This document shows, piece by piece, positions 1 to 11,788 of a DNA stretch of 64,000 nucleotides. A program made the translations under genes and the position numbers. The notes below the pieces were generated by a model. The model was not told the origin of the DNA. It ran no database searches and worked only from the letters and a program-made list of their open reading frames with translations. The DNA comes from Ganoderma boninense (lineage: Eukaryota; Basidiomycota; Agaricomycetes; Polyporales; Polyporaceae), in the NCBI GenBank assembly GCA_002900995.3, contig CM035309.1:926403-990402 (forward strand). The letters run 5' to 3'. Positions within the stretch are counted from its first letter, which is position 1; the number at the start of each line of letters is the position of its first letter.

Positions 1-164
1 TATCCGTCGCAGTATCTCCGTTTGTCAGATCGACAAACCTTCTCCCCCGACTTGCAGCGTTTACAGCGAAAATGGCAGCCACTGTACGAGAATTGACCAC
101 ACCCTCCGGTACGTGTGCTGTAACACCAAACCGACATAACCTGGATCAGACTTCCGACTGACAA

Positions 165-1172
165 ATGCCAACAGATGATGAGCTGAACCAATATGCTCGA
201 ATCCTTGCAGAGTCGTTCGGATACCGTACGTGCATATCCGGCTGTCGGACTCGGATGCGGGGACGAAACTAATCTGGGACTGCCGGCGCCGGACAGGCTT
301 CTTCGAGAGCGCGCTCAACAAAGACAGGACTCTTCAGGAGCCCATGGTGCGCGCCCACATGCTTGCTGCGCTGGTGACGGGCGAGGGCGAAGTGCACGTT
401 GCCGAGCTGCCCGGTGTGGGCGTCGTAGGAATCGCCGTCTGGTGGGTACATCCGAGCACTGTTGGCCAGAGCTTTCTTGTTCCTCATGCGAATATTTCTA
501 GGTTCGGCCCAGGACACGTATACCTGGATTCGTACGTTTATAGAATAATCACCGTCATACGGATGCACGGCATCTGACTCTCGTAGAAGTGATGCCCAGC
601 GCAACGCGGGACATAACCAAGTGGTGACGAAGCTGCCCACAGAACTCCAGAAGTGGTGGAAGCAGGTTCGTGTCAGGCTTCAGGTGCTTCGCATATACTA
701 TCGATCATCCTCATTCTGTACATGTCAGTTTCTAAGCGAGTATGGCACGCTGACCGACCTGGTGCTCGGTCCAGGTGTGAAGCTTGGAGGATACCACTTA
801 CAGCTCATCGGCGTTTCTCCTGCGCACCAACGGAAAGGTGTGGCGTCGGCCCTCATGAAATATGCCGAGACGAAGGTGACATTGATACACCTTTTCACAT
901 CCTGGAAAATCTGTCGCTGATGCGCCTACAGGCCCATGCAATCGCCGTTCCATGCACGGTGGAGACTACTGGCGAGAGTAACGTGGGTTTGATGCTCCAC
1001 GGGCTGCAGATTGGACGAGGTGTGCTGACGATCCAGACTCCAGATCGCCATTTACAGAGCCATGGGCTATCTTGTTGCCGGCGCTGGCCCATTGACATCG
1101 ACGCCCCCGAACAAAGGGACGTTCAAGATGACGGTGTTTATCAAGCACACGGAGTCTGAGACAGACGGGTAG
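165..1172 (+). CDS. GNAT-family N-acetyltransferase
   Basis: Probable acetyl-CoA-dependent N-acetyltransferase of the GNAT superfamily; the substrate cannot be told. The ATG at 165 opens a first exon reading DELNQYARILAESFGY, then an intron of about 72 nt (226-297, GTACGT..ACAG). Later exons give ESALNKDRTLQEPMVRAHM, a strand ending in VGIAVWW, the block LPTELQKWW, and near 790-870 the acetyl-CoA-binding motif A (QLIGVSPAHQRKGVASALM, with the Q/R-x-x-G-x-A core). The last exon reads GTFKMTVFIKHTES to a TAG at 1170-1172. Several introns are needed and I place only the first with confidence. Layout and motifs fit the roughly 230-residue GNAT proteins common in Agaricomycetes. Function beyond acetyl transfer is inference. 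Confidence 0.75.
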
Positions 1173-1282
1173 CCGCTGGGGCAAGCTGTAGTTGAATAAC
1201 GGAAAGACATACACGATATGCCGGAAACACAGATCCACACCAATCTTACATCATGGAAACGTGCACGCGTTATACATGAACG

Positions 1283-2369
1283 TTAAGCCTCGGTAAGAAA
1301 ACTACCCACAAGCTGCATGTACTTCTCCCGCTCCTCCCACTGAGGCATGTGACTTGACTCGGCGAAAGTGAACCATTTCACCTTTTGAATAGAGTGGAAG
1401 AACGGCGCGATGACGTCGTCCTGCGCCTCGTCGTGAACCCCGTTGATAAGGAGGGTAGGGACGTTGATCTTGGGTATATCTTCGGAAACCGACCAGTCCT
1501 GGAGAGAGCCTGTGATATTGAATTCGGAAGGGCCAAGCCTGCGAAACAGTGCTCAGCACATATCATAAGGGCCTGAGAAGGTAAGTCAAAACTTACATCG
1601 TCATGTAGACGGAGGGGTTGCTCTGCAGCGCTGCGAACACCGCTGCCACTTCCGGCGGTGGCGGGTTGAGACGACACAGGTGGCGGGAGTAAAACACGCC
1701 CACCGCATCTTCGTACTCCTTCGTCCCCGTCGTCCCATCGGCCTCATGTTTGTCCAAGACAGCCTGCACGTGCGAACTCAATCTCGACGAAGAAGAGGAC
1801 ATGCAGTGTGTGGGAACCCGTACCTGCACATCGGCCGGCAGCTGTGCGCGGAGGTGGTTTGCAGCCTCAACCCAGAGCTTCATGGACGCTGGGGCGCTCG
1901 CGATAACCAGACGCTTCAGACCTGGGGGATGGCTTATCGCAAACCGCGCTCCCAACATGCCTCCCCACGAGTGTCCGAGCAAGTCGAAGTTGTCCTGGAC
2001 GCCAAGGTGCTCCAGAAGCTCTTTGAGCTGCGTGAGGAAGAGTGCCTCTGTCCAGAAGGACGCGTCGCCACTCTTCTCGGGGAGGTGAGTGGACTTGCCA
2101 TTCCCGAGCTGGTCGTAGAAGATCACAGGGATGCCGTGCGAGGCCGTCAGGTCGGTGAGGGAAAGGAGATAGTCGTGGATGATGCCAGGGCCGCCGTGCA
2201 GGACTACGAGAGGTCGGCGGGTTGAGGTCTTCAAGTCACCGCAGACCTTGTAGAAGGTCTTGCATAGCTTGTCGATGCCTGGAACAGCGAAGTCGAGATA
2301 GCCTTCCATGGGGAGTGAGTAGCCAGAGGGCTCGAGGATTCGAAGTACTTCGAGCTGTTGCACAACCAA
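1283..2369 (-). CDS. Proline iminopeptidase-type alpha/beta hydrolase, copy 1
   Basis: Alpha/beta-hydrolase fold enzyme of the proline iminopeptidase type (peptidase family S33). The oxyanion-region motif PLVVLHGGPG, the segment IFYDQLGNGKS and the nucleophile elbow GHSWGGMLG (catalytic Ser) lie in exon 1. The acid and the catalytic His lie in the last exon, around LLINGVHDEAQDD and ESSHMPQWEER. At about 1740-1800 an intron (GTACGG..TGCAG) is spliced out so that QLPADVQ joins AVLDKHEADG; another intron lies near 1540-1600. Stop TTA(rc) at 1283-1285. In fungi such enzymes act on N-terminal prolyl peptides or on amino-acid amides and esters. No signal peptide is visible, so it is probably cytosolic. 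The start at 2369 is uncertain; an in-frame Met before EGYLDF is an alternative. It is a paralogue of the gene at 5768-6738. Confidence 0.85.
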
Positions 2370-4135
2370 GTAGTATATGTGATAACTGATTCAAGGCCAG
2401 CCGAGTGCACCGAATTCCTGAGCGGCGTACCCTAGTGGCAGATCAGGACGCTGAGAAGGCCTGGGCGGTGGATGCCTGCAGTAACTTCATCACCAGATCT
2501 TTTGAAAATCCACGGGCGCACGCCATCGGTCAAAAGTACCGCGCGTCGAATCGCGCGGTCAATCCTTAATACATAAACCATATCAGAAGCGCCTCTCACG
2601 AGAAGACTGTATGCATGAAAAAGCCTCCCAGCCCTTGGGATCCCTCTACAAGCTCTGAGTACGTAGTACAGGATAACGTCTCTTTGGTGGATGCTTGTAC
2701 GCCAGGCCTTTTCCACGGGCGCAACGCCACCACAGTCCATATTACTTACTCGCGGCATACCGAGTGTTACGCGCTTCAGGTAGGGCAAGTTCAACCATGC
2801 GCTGACGGCGAATGCAGTGTATCGGCCCACATCCAGTCCGTCACTGTGCACGGTAAGCGCTCTCAGGCTGTCACTGTACGCTCAGACACTGTGAAAGCTT
2901 CCTCGCCTTTGAGAGAGTCCCTGGCGGAGGAGGCGCATATGTGAAGGGCTTGCGGTCTATCTGTCGCAAGCGATCCTTATGGGCGGCGAAATTGGGACTA
3001 GAGCGGCCACAAGGACTGGGCCGGGGAGTCCCTTGAACTCGAGCTACGGCCTGTCTGGTGGCAATGCCGGTTCAGAGACGAGAAGGCTGTTGTGCTGCTG
3101 TTGCAAACGTGTACCAATGACAAGGCGCTCGGAGGAACAATTCTTGTTTGGAAGGCCGTATGCATATGCATGAAATAAGCACCTGGCTTACTGCAGGACT
3201 GGAAGCCATGCAGCGCTTTTTGTACCGCAGACCGTAGCCCCGGAGGATACTAGAGTTCACATAGACCATCGACTTGGTATCGCCGGCTTCGTCCACCACT
3301 AAGGTGGCGAGGCGTTCCACATGCACCCTGAAGTCGTCTCGAGAACTGCACGCGCGCCCCCTTCGTCCCCGTGCGCGGGGAACAGGGGGTTTGCACACGT
3401 AGTACTCAAAGGAAATAACAATTCCACTTACCTCTCTAAATGTCTGTCTTCACAGCGCCGAGTACCACATCGCCATGTGTTCGGGGTGAGGGATGCTTGA
3501 AGCGAGATGGTCATGCACAGACGTTGGGGAGACCGAAGCGCTTCATTCTCCCCGATCCACCCGAAAGCTGTTGTGTTATGGGCACAGTTTTCGAAAGGAT
3601 TGCGGAGAGCCGTCCCGTAATGACACCTGTATGAGTGATCTTGGAAGGTTTCCTGCTGCGTCAGGAGGGATCTCTCGCCACCTTCACGTACTGGTGCGGA
3701 GAGAATTGTGATGGAGTGTAGGGAAGGCGGGTGAGTCATGAGGGAGGTGGGACGTCCGGATATTGCACTCACATATTCAGAGACTCATCCACCGCAGGTC
3801 GACCAGGGATAGTCGATGGTCAGAAGAATGCATCCCATCGACATTCCTGCGCTCGTCAATAGCGGTCAGTTCGATGTCGCCCAAGGTTATATTGTGGAGC
3901 CTCGCATGAAGAATATTGCGGATGCCGTTCCAGGAGTCGAGTCATATGCTGTGACGTACATGAATACGGAGGTAGGGTGTCCGAGTGAACGATGAAGCGC
4001 GGCGCCGTACCGGGGGACTTGGTAAAAGGATTTCGATTCTACCGGTTAGTGTACATCACGTATTCCAAAACACTCTGCAAAGTACGTCAGCACGAGCAAT
4101 CGCCTGCCCTCAGCGACGTACCAGAAGCAACTCAA
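2370..4135. other. Gene-poor stretch with possible gene fragments
   Basis: No intact gene is seen here. Three stretches look like eroded coding sequence. (1) About 2700-2850, minus strand, reads AVSAWLNLPYLKRVTLG, like a leucine-rich repeat of an F-box protein. (2) About 3250-3520, minus strand, reads HPEHMAMWYSAL and then DDFRVHVERLATLVVDE, which has the feel of a small SnoaL-like protein; its frame is interrupted by stops. (3) About 3840-3970, plus strand, reads AQGYIVEPRMKNIADAVPG followed by VESYAVTY, resembling the region around the first conserved block of cutinases. None has a convincing start and stop. All three assignments rest on short eye matches and should be treated as hints. Confidence 0.3.
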
Positions 4136-5368
4136 TCACCACCACACAGCACCCTTCATCAGCCTCCGGCCTGTCCTCACCACCTGCGCGTTGAACACAG
4201 TCCCATCTTCGCCGAACCGAGCACCGACGTCGACCGTGCCTCCAGGATGACGCATCCTGACCAAATCGGAGTCAGCCTGAGCGGGGACCCCGCGTGCACG
4301 GGACTTGGTCGCGATCTCATGAGCGATGGTGCCCTGCACTCCAGCCGCCACTCCAAGACAAAGTCCGACGGTCATCGGCACAGCCTTGTGGAGAACACCC
4401 ATCGAGAACGCGTGGATGACGATGTCCGCGTCGTCGGTCGCGTCGGGCGTGCTCAGGATAGCGATTTTGGGCTGCGCCTTTGCTGAAGGATCTAAACCCA
4501 TGCGCACCGCGCCTGCCTGACGGATCGTCTCGACGAGCTGGACGACATCGGGCTTAGCGAGGTCGTCGGGACTGATGCCCAGGTGCTCGGCATGTATAGC
4601 TTTCGCGAGATGTTCGGCCGCGATGAAGACAGTGGGGTTCGTGGCGTCTACGAGTGAGGCGGGTATGCTCGAAAGCTTGGCGTCTCCGACCTCGAGGATA
4701 TCTACGGGAGAACCCGTAGGGAGTAGTTTGCCAGTACGTGCCCCTCCTGGATTGACAAACTGAAGGATGATGCGGGATGCCTGGCCTGGGACGCCAGCCA
4801 TCTCGACCTCCGGGAGGTTGAGCTCTGCAACGTGCTCGGACGACACTGGGAAGGTGGTGTCGATCAACTTGGACGTGTTTGTGTTGAACGATCGGACAGT
4901 GGCGAGATTCCCAGTCGCGTCGAACGTGGGTGAACACAAACCCTCATCCAGGGCGAAGACACCGATCATGCTCGAGAGGTTGCCGCAGTTGCCAGACAGG
5001 TCCAGTTCACCGTCTTCGATTCCGACTTGGACGAAGGTGTATTCGATGTCGACGTCACGATTGGAGGGAGAGGGCGGGCCGACAACGCAGATCTTAGACA
5101 AGCTCGAGACGCCTCCGCCCATGCCGTTCAGCTGGCGACGATAGACCGGGTCAGGAGAGCCCATGATGCCCGAAAAAATTGGGGTCCATTCGTTTGGGTT
5201 TTCTGGCAAGTCTGAACGCTTGAGGAAGATGCCCTTGGACGTGCCTCCGCGCAGGAACGTGGCGGGGAGGGGGTTGGCAACGTGGGACATAGAACGACTT
5301 CGTGCCATTTCACGACAGACAGTGCGGGCGTATTTTGCCGTGTAAAGCATCCTAGAATTACTCGCCAA
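4136..5368 (-). CDS. PrpF-family protein (aconitate/methylitaconate isomerase type)
   Basis: Intronless 410-residue reading frame. After a short basic N-terminal extension it carries the PrpF-family signature FLRGGTSKGIFLKRSDLP, then GGVSSLSKICVVGPPS and the cysteine loop DLSGNCGNLSSMIG that forms one half of the active site. The second half contains NPGGARTGKLLPTGSPVD and ends normally. Known members are PrpF (isomerises 2-methyl-aconitate beside AcnD), 3-methylitaconate isomerase and 4-oxalomesaconate tautomerase, so a C=C or tautomer shift on a tricarboxylate-like acid is expected; the exact substrate cannot be read. The roughly 30-residue extension before FLRGGTS is rich in Arg and Ser and could be a mitochondrial targeting sequence. 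A Met near residue 28 is an alternative start. The gene lies between two paralogous hydrolase genes on the same strand. Confidence 0.88.
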   Translation of the reverse strand: MASNSRMLYTAKYARTVCREMARSRSMSHVANPLPATFLRGGTSKGIFLKRSDLPENPNEWTPIFSGIMGSPDPVYRRQLNGMGGGVSSLSKICVVGPPSPSNRDVDIEYTFVQVGIEDGELDLSGNCGNLSSMIGVFALDEGLCSPTFDATGNLATVRSFNTNTSKLIDTTFPVSSEHVAELNLPEVEMAGVPGQASRIILQFVNPGGARTGKLLPTGSPVDILEVGDAKLSSIPASLVDATNPTVFIAAEHLAKAIHAEHLGISPDDLAKPDVVQLVETIRQAGAVRMGLDPSAKAQPKIAILSTPDATDDADIVIHAFSMGVLHKAVPMTVGLCLGVAAGVQGTIAHEIATKSRARGVPAQADSDLVRMRHPGGTVDVGARFGEDGTVFNAQVVRTGRRLMKGAVWW

Positions 5369-5767
5369 CGGGTTAGCTCGTAAAAACGCGACTAATGGGT
5401 AGCTATACCTCCAATCAAGGTGGCAGGAGTTAAGTAACGAGAAGAAGCTACAGTGAGAACTTGAAGGTACAACTTGAACTTACTTATTCCGCATCTCCCC
5501 GCAGCCGGCCCGGCGCCCGCAACGTTCTGCGGCCTACATTTCGGCGCTAAACATGGACTGTGTAGTTGTCTCCGATGAGCGGTCTACCAACGTTTTCAAG
5601 GATGCCATCATGCCTCACAACCGACCAAGTATCACTTTAGTCATCGGTCATATTTTGAACAATGAACGCCCGGTGCGCAACTTCTGTGGAATGAATTTCT
5701 GCCAGGATCTCTCGTACGCTCCGACGCTGGTTAACTCGATCCTAGCACACATGCTGTGCGCGCCCTC
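5369..5767. other. Intergenic, nothing recognised
   Basis: About 400 bases between the prpF-type gene and the 3' end of hydrolase copy 2. It should hold the promoter of the former and the terminator of the latter. The only reading frame, about 90 codons on the plus strand, has no recognisable content. Confidence 0.6.
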
Positions 5768-6738
5768 TCATCCTTTCAAAAAATCACCCACAACCTCCAT
5801 ATATCTCCTCCGTTCTTCCCAAAACGGCATATGACTGGATGCACCGAACTTCACCCACTTCGCCCCTGGGATCTTCTTCGCATAAGCTTCGGTCACGTAA
5901 TCTTGCACGAAGTCGTATCGACCGCTGATGACCAGTGTAGGCACATCGACATCGTGCACACGGTCGACGATCGACCAATGTCGCGTCAAACTAGACACAG
6001 AAAAATAAAACTCGGATCAGTGCATTGGGCTGGCTCGGAGACGTCCTCCACTTACCCGGCTCTCGCCACTGTGCGATCGCCCCTCTCTCCGAATGCATAT
6101 GCGAATGTGCGGACAAGCTCCTCCGGAAGCGGCTGCACGCGGCAGCCATGCTGGGCATAGAACGCCATGACGGCGTCCCGCCAAGCAGACCCGTCTTCTG
6201 CATCTCCCTTCGCAATGGCGTCCTGCACAGATTTCGGGAACTTCTTCAGCAGCTCGTTGGTGGACTCGACCCTGAGCGCAACGGCGGCCGGCGAATTCGA
6301 AATAACGAGACGTTTCAGTCCTTTCGGGTGCCTCCGCACGACGAATTCAGCCGCAAGCATCCCGCCCCAGGAGTGTCCGACGATGTGGAATTCGTCTTGG
6401 ATACCGAAATATTTTAGGAGATTCTCCAGCTCAGCGACGAAAAACTCGATGTTGAGCGGGGGCATGTGCTCCTTGGAGAAGTGAGAAGATCTTCCGTTCC
6501 CGAGCTGGTCGTAGAATATGACTAGTGTCGATTGGTCGGCGAGGTCGGTGTGAGGAAGGAGATAGTCGTGGGTGAAACCAGGCCCTCCGTGGATTACGAC
6601 TAGTGGAGGCCGTGTAGGGTTGTCGAGGTCCCCGACAGTCTTGAAGTATGTCTCGAAAGTCTGACCTAGGTGAGTGAAGGGAATGTAACCCTCCTTAGTG
6701 GACATAGTCTCGGAGAGATTGTTTTGCGGGAACGGCAA
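5768..6738 (-). CDS. Proline iminopeptidase-type alpha/beta hydrolase, copy 2
   Basis: Second family-S33-type hydrolase, clearly paralogous to the gene at 1283-2369. Exon 1 shows PPLVVIHGGPGFTHDYLL, VIFYDQLGNGRSS and the nucleophile elbow VGHSWGGMLAAE. Exon 2 has the acid-bearing strand TLVISGRYDFVQDYV and the catalytic-His segment GASSHMPFWEERRRYMEVV, ending at a stop at 5768-5770. One intron of about 60 nt near 5995-6055 (GTAAGT..TCTAG) splits a glycine codon and joins ARAG to LTRHWSIVDRV. Unlike copy 1, no internal intron is needed in the cap region. An in-frame Met at 6705 (before STKEGYIPF) aligns better with the start of homologous sequence than the Met at 6738. Probably cytosolic; the substrate is unknown (prolyl peptides or amino-acid amides). 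Confidence 0.88.
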
Positions 6739-7639
6739 GGGTTGGACAACGGGGGGTCAGTGGTCGTACCGGGCGGCTCTGAAGCTCAACTTACACGTGT
6801 ATTAGTCGCTGCTCTACCCGCGATATCTGTGAAAGCTTCACCTTTTACCGGGTACATAGCGTACGCGGTCAAATCAGTCTCTCAATGGAACTCGCGGACA
6901 ATATCCCTTCCTTATCTGGCATAGACGCAACCAAGACGACTCCTGAATCGAGATTCGTTAAGCTTGTGACCAACGTTCCACTGGCAGCAAGAAATCTCGG
7001 ACCTCTCCCTCGGACCGTCCAGGTGAGAAACGGGAGGATTGAAGGATTTGACTATACCGCCGACTCTATCCACGCATCCGGCCTCCGAGTCCGTTCCGTG
7101 TTTGTACCTATCAGATCAGTACATAACGCAGAAGACGTACTGTACCGTGCGAGTAACTTGAACGAGCTCGAGAGCGAGCGTTGCACCAGTCGCCTGAAGC
7201 TCCCAGGGAATGCCATAGCCATCATAATCCATGTGGCACGCTCATCGAGCAAGAGTAGAATCGCACGTGTTTCGGTGCCAGCTATTTCGCAGCCTGTTGT
7301 GCGCATCCGGAGGAAGACGAGAAGTCAATCCACAACGCTTATGGAACAACTCTTACAAGAGTCCGGCCGACGTTTTATTATGCTGCTTTGTAAACTATTC
7401 AGCGGCAAACATAGGACGGACAAACTCGGAGGGACAAACGCGATCAGAGAGCAGCAAAGCAAGCAGACGATACACATACAGCACCACCTGAGATGACAAT
7501 CAACAATGTGAGACCAAAAATATTAACCACGCCAGAGGGGCAGACTCACCATAAAATAAAGATAGCCATCGGTCAGATACAGTCCCAGTCGAACCACACA
7601 GTCAAACATATAACCAAAAAAACAGAATCCACAACAAGA
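6739..7639. other. Intergenic, one unassigned 203-codon frame
   Basis: This stretch separates two minus-strand genes and should contain the promoter of hydrolase copy 2. A plus-strand frame (6885-7496, 203 codons) starts with ELADNIPSLSGIDATK and has no recognisable domain. It is basic and Ser/Arg-rich and shows no splice pattern. I cannot tell whether it is expressed and lean towards chance. Confidence 0.35.
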
Positions 7640-10120
7640 TCATCCGAACGCAGTCGGCGGCATCGGCGCCCTCCGCATATCGTCCCCTCTATCCGATTCT
7701 TCTCGTCTCCTCTTCCGCCCATGCAGCGTAAAGCTCGGCGGAGTTGTGAAGTACTGTTCAATGGCTGGCCTACGGCGACGGCTGGCATCCGGTCGGGCAG
7801 ACACGGGGGTTGGGAGAGTGGACACCGTGGGGCTCGTTGGATTCGAATGCACCAGCGATTCGATGGACATGGCTCCAGTCCCGGCAGAACCAGCCCCGTT
7901 CGCAGAGGAGGATTGGCCTCGGTCCCGGGAGCCGGCGATCCAGGACGCTGACTTGTACTGCAGGAAACGGGGACGGTTAGCGCGTCGTTCCTCCTGAACG
8001 CCAGCAGCAGGCAAACGTACAGTTTCCAGCTCGGGTTTGCCACGCCAACGCGCGATGGCTTCGCAAAAGCGAACTGCAGCGCGTTCGACAGCCTCCGCAG
8101 GGAACTGCCAGGCGAGATCTTCCATGTGTGTCGCGACGTCAGGGGTCGTTGACGGGACAGCGTAGAACTATAGTATGGTATCGGTATGCTGCGTTCAAAA
8201 TGATGTAAACTGGCTATGACTCACCCGTGCCAACCGCTCAGTCATCTCCAGCTCATATTCCAGCTCTGCTCCCTCACGAGCATAGTAAAGAGGGACTTGA
8301 CCGCCGCCCATCGGTTCGCGAAGGGAGGGGAACAGGACTTTTGTAGCCTCGTCTAGCTCCGGGAGGTCGTCGGGGTCGAACTCAGTAAACTCGGGATCAT
8401 CGCCACCGCTAGCCCGACCAGCAGTCGCCCCCGAGGAGCTCGACGCCCCGCTGTGCGGCGGCCGGGAACCGCGCGCATGCGACATTGCCAAGCCGACCCC
8501 AAGCAAGACTTCCAATGGCTCGATCCCGCGCCAATTCGCCGTCAAGTACCCCTCCAGTACCGCCCGCGTGAGCAGCCCAGCAAAGACGAAGTACCACTCC
8601 CTCGACGGCCTGAACGAGTGAGCGAGATAGAACGCCGAGTCCGACGAATTCCTCTGAGCGATAACCCGCGGGGACAAGTGCGGCGACGACATGGAACGTG
8701 GAGTCGCCGGGGCTCCATGCATATTCCCGTTCGACGACGACCCCGAACCCGCACCGACGCCCTCATCCTCCCTCCGATCGCCCCCATCGACGGACGCGCG
8801 GTCCTCCGTCGCCTCGCGCCCGAGCTCCATCGCAACAAGTGCACTTAGGCGCATGAACCGCGGGATGAGCTCCGCGAGCTTCGTATTGAACATCGTCGGC
8901 GCGTGCCCGTTCCCCCGCGCGATGATCCCGTTGGGCATCGACGGCCTGCGGAGCACCGTCCCGTTCTTCCCTGGGCGCGCGAGCCCAGAGCCGATTCCGC
9001 TCCCGTCCTGCCAGCCCGTCACCCCCGTCGCAAGCACAGCTCCATTGCCGGACGACGTGCCATCCCCAGGGCTGCTGCCCGACGCGGACGCGGCACGACC
9101 AGTGGTGGTCCGCCCGCGAGATGACTGCCCGGGCCGCACGTTGAACTGCGTCTTCGCTTCGACGCAAATTTCGCAGCCCATGTGCAGGTGACGCGGGCAG
9201 CGCAGAGAGGGAGGCGAGTTGGACGTGTCGGGATCTGAGCCGATCGCATATAACGACCGAATGTACTCGCTCGGCAGTGGTTTCCGAGGCGTTCGAGGTA
9301 TCCCGGGAAGCAGCGCGGCATTGGAAAGGCCAGCGAGCGGAACGAGGGCGGAAGGCAGAACAGCGGATGCAGGGACGTTGGGGTCTGGGGGTATGACGGG
9401 AGCCCTGTTGGGAGGGTCGGGCGCGCGACGGGAAAAGAAGTCGTTGATGACGGTCGCAAGCGCCAGACGCAGGCGCACGCCGTTTGGGAGCGTGTGTTGA
9501 TGTTGCCTGGCGTTCATCTGCGGCTGGAGCGAAGGCGACGTCGGGGGCTCAAGTAGGTCGTCAGGATGGATCGGTCGCACCTCGGGGGGCTGGTCAAGCA
9601 TGGCCGTCGCGACCTTCTCGACACTCTCCGCGCGCTGGCGGAGGTTCCGCGCAAGCGGCAGGTCTTGTCGCTCCAATCGCTCCTCCTCGTCATCACCATG
9701 TCTGTGCTCCGGTCCTCCTTCGCGCGCGCTCAAGACGCGCACGTCCTCGCCGTCGCTATAGACCTCTTCGTCTTCTTCGAAATTCTCCGGGCGCTCACGG
9801 TGCGCGAAATTAGCAGAGGACGGTCCACCTGTGCGGTCTGTCATCCCTAGCTCCGCCCTTGCCTGCGCGAAACGCGTTCGCCCATGGACCCATAAGAGAT
9901 GGTCGATGATGAGCGTGCGCGTCGACTTCTCTCGCGGAGGGATGGAGTGTAGATGATGAGCATGCTTGTGCGCAGGGGCTCTGAAAGGGGTCGGGTTGGG
10001 GGCAGCTTGGGGAATCGACGCGCGCGACATGATGGGGGACGATGAGGGTTGGCGCAGGTAGTGGCTCATGTCATACACTTGGGCCGCATGGTGCGGGCTC
10101 GTATAGCTTGGGATGGACAT
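7640..10120 (-). CDS. Conserved fungal protein with LisH-like helix
   Basis: Long minus-strand gene of about 800 residues; I do not recognise a named family. Near residues 65-90 it has TRTLIIDHLLWVHGRTRFAQ, which resembles a LisH dimerisation helix (hydrophobic core with a central helical turn). An acidic stretch (ENFEEDEEVYSDGED) and long Pro/Ser/Gly-rich linkers follow. A Cys/His-containing segment reads LRCPRHLHMGCEICVEAKTQ. Helical blocks near the C-terminus (SREWYFVFAGLLTRAVLEGY; AELEYELEMTERLAR) look like the folded core. One intron (about 8168-8225, GTGAGT..CTATAG) joins ERLAR to FYAVPSTTPDVATHMEDLAW, which leads into AVERAAVRFCEAIARWRGKP; the stop is at 7640-7642. Start is either 10120 or the Met at about 10069 (before SHYLRQ). 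Function unknown. Confidence 0.75.
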
Positions 10121-11788
10121 GGTAGCGACCTGCTGACTGCACCGAGTTTTTTCCGTGTGATCTGTATGGTGTGCTGCTCGGATAGGTCAACGTACTCACT
10201 TTGACCGCTATTGCTAAATGTGCTCAACAAGACCTCCGACGCGTCGTGTCTTAGAAGGTGCTTTAAATAGGGTGATCGCGAAGTTACGTGCAGAGCCCTT
10301 GTTTTGAAGAAGTCAACAGTGAACATTTAGCAACATATACGCGCATAAATGCGAAGACTCACCTTTGCCCAGGTCTTCCAAACACTCCCCTCCGCGCGCG
10401 GCACTGATCCAAGACGAGAAAGGCCTTCGATGTTGAGACCCGTGCTCCCGTCCTGTTCGCGATGTCTTGGCCCCTCAGCGACCGGGGATCGATAGTGGAG
10501 CGTCGGCGTCGCAGAAGCGGGGGATAAAACTTGAAGCCCTCAGATAGAGAACATATCAGAAAGCCGGCCCGCAAGAACGAGAGAGGTGGATGTTCAGCTG
10601 AAAGCCGACCCTGGCCACGAGAAGCCCGCTAAACCCTCGCCAACTTCATTTCCCACGGTCCGCGAGTGAGGGGCTGGGCAAAGCCGCCGCCCGTCGCGAT
10701 CAGGGAACATTTGAAAAGCGACGACGCGCTTTGGACGGCGTTACGTCCTCCTTACGTCCCTCAGGCCTTCCAATGCGAACGGATAAGGATGGCCACATGC
10801 TGCTGGAGGCTGAGAGAGAGAATAGTTATATGATCATAAAAATGAGAGAGATGCTTGTATGGTACATGGCGTATATAAGATTCGTAAGAGATCTGGTGCG
10901 AGGAGTCAGCCAGGACGACACGAACGGACTCGAACGAGCTACAGCCCAACGAGAACGAATAACGAGGACACAGCGGACACATGGAACAGAAATTGCACTC
11001 ATGCAAAGCAAGATAATGAGCGTATGAGTCGAACGAAGGCGAAGACGTAAGACGGCCGCCTCAATACCCAAATCAAGTCTCACCACATATGAGAATGGGA
11101 ACATGAAAAATGGAGACATATGCAACACGAAGCGAGTAGAACAGCTATTCACAGCAAAGCAAGACAAGGAAAAAGATGGTGGAAGACGAAACTACAGGAA
11201 AACGGAAATGAAGGACATGGCAAAACGAGAATGGCAAGGCGAATCGACAAAGGGTGTCTGGTACAGGCATAAGCAACTGGAACGATCCATAAGAATGAAT
11301 GTGGGAGGGGACGCGTCGACACCGGGAAAGTCGGCAATGGATAAGGCGAAAGTGCATGTGTGCTTCCGCTCCTGATAGCGAAGGGGGCCGACAGGGATAG
11401 CCTGGGCCTGGCGGAGAACGCGTTGAGCGAATCAGGCAGTCATGGCATGGCGTGTGTGGGCATGGGACTGAGAGGGTCTTCGACTTCAATAAATATTAGT
11501 CCGCGCGAGGAGTGCTGCGGGAAGTGCAAAGCGAGCGGTGGGCGAGCTGGCCGAGATGTTCGTGGGAGGCAGAACGTGATCGTTGGATTGGCAAGGGAAA
11601 GGCAGGTGATACAAATGCGATGCGAGCGAGCTTGAATACACGATGAGGATGAGGAGATGAGTCCAACCACTCTCTTCGACGGCGACGCGGAACCGAGCAG
11701 ACCGGGATACATTGGTGGAGAATACGAGAAACCTGTTTACCGAGGCTGGGATCAGGAACACGTGAGGACGAGCGAGGTGCCCATCCCT
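10121..11788. other. Intergenic with strong purine strand bias
   Basis: Lies upstream of the LisH-like gene and downstream of the Whi5-like gene. Between about 10,750 and 11,650 the plus strand is strikingly rich in A and G, with runs such as GAGAGAGAGAATAG and AAGGAAAAAGATGG, so the transcribed minus strand would be pyrimidine-rich. This may be a long 3' untranslated region of the gene ending at 11789. No coding feature was recognised. Confidence 0.5.
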
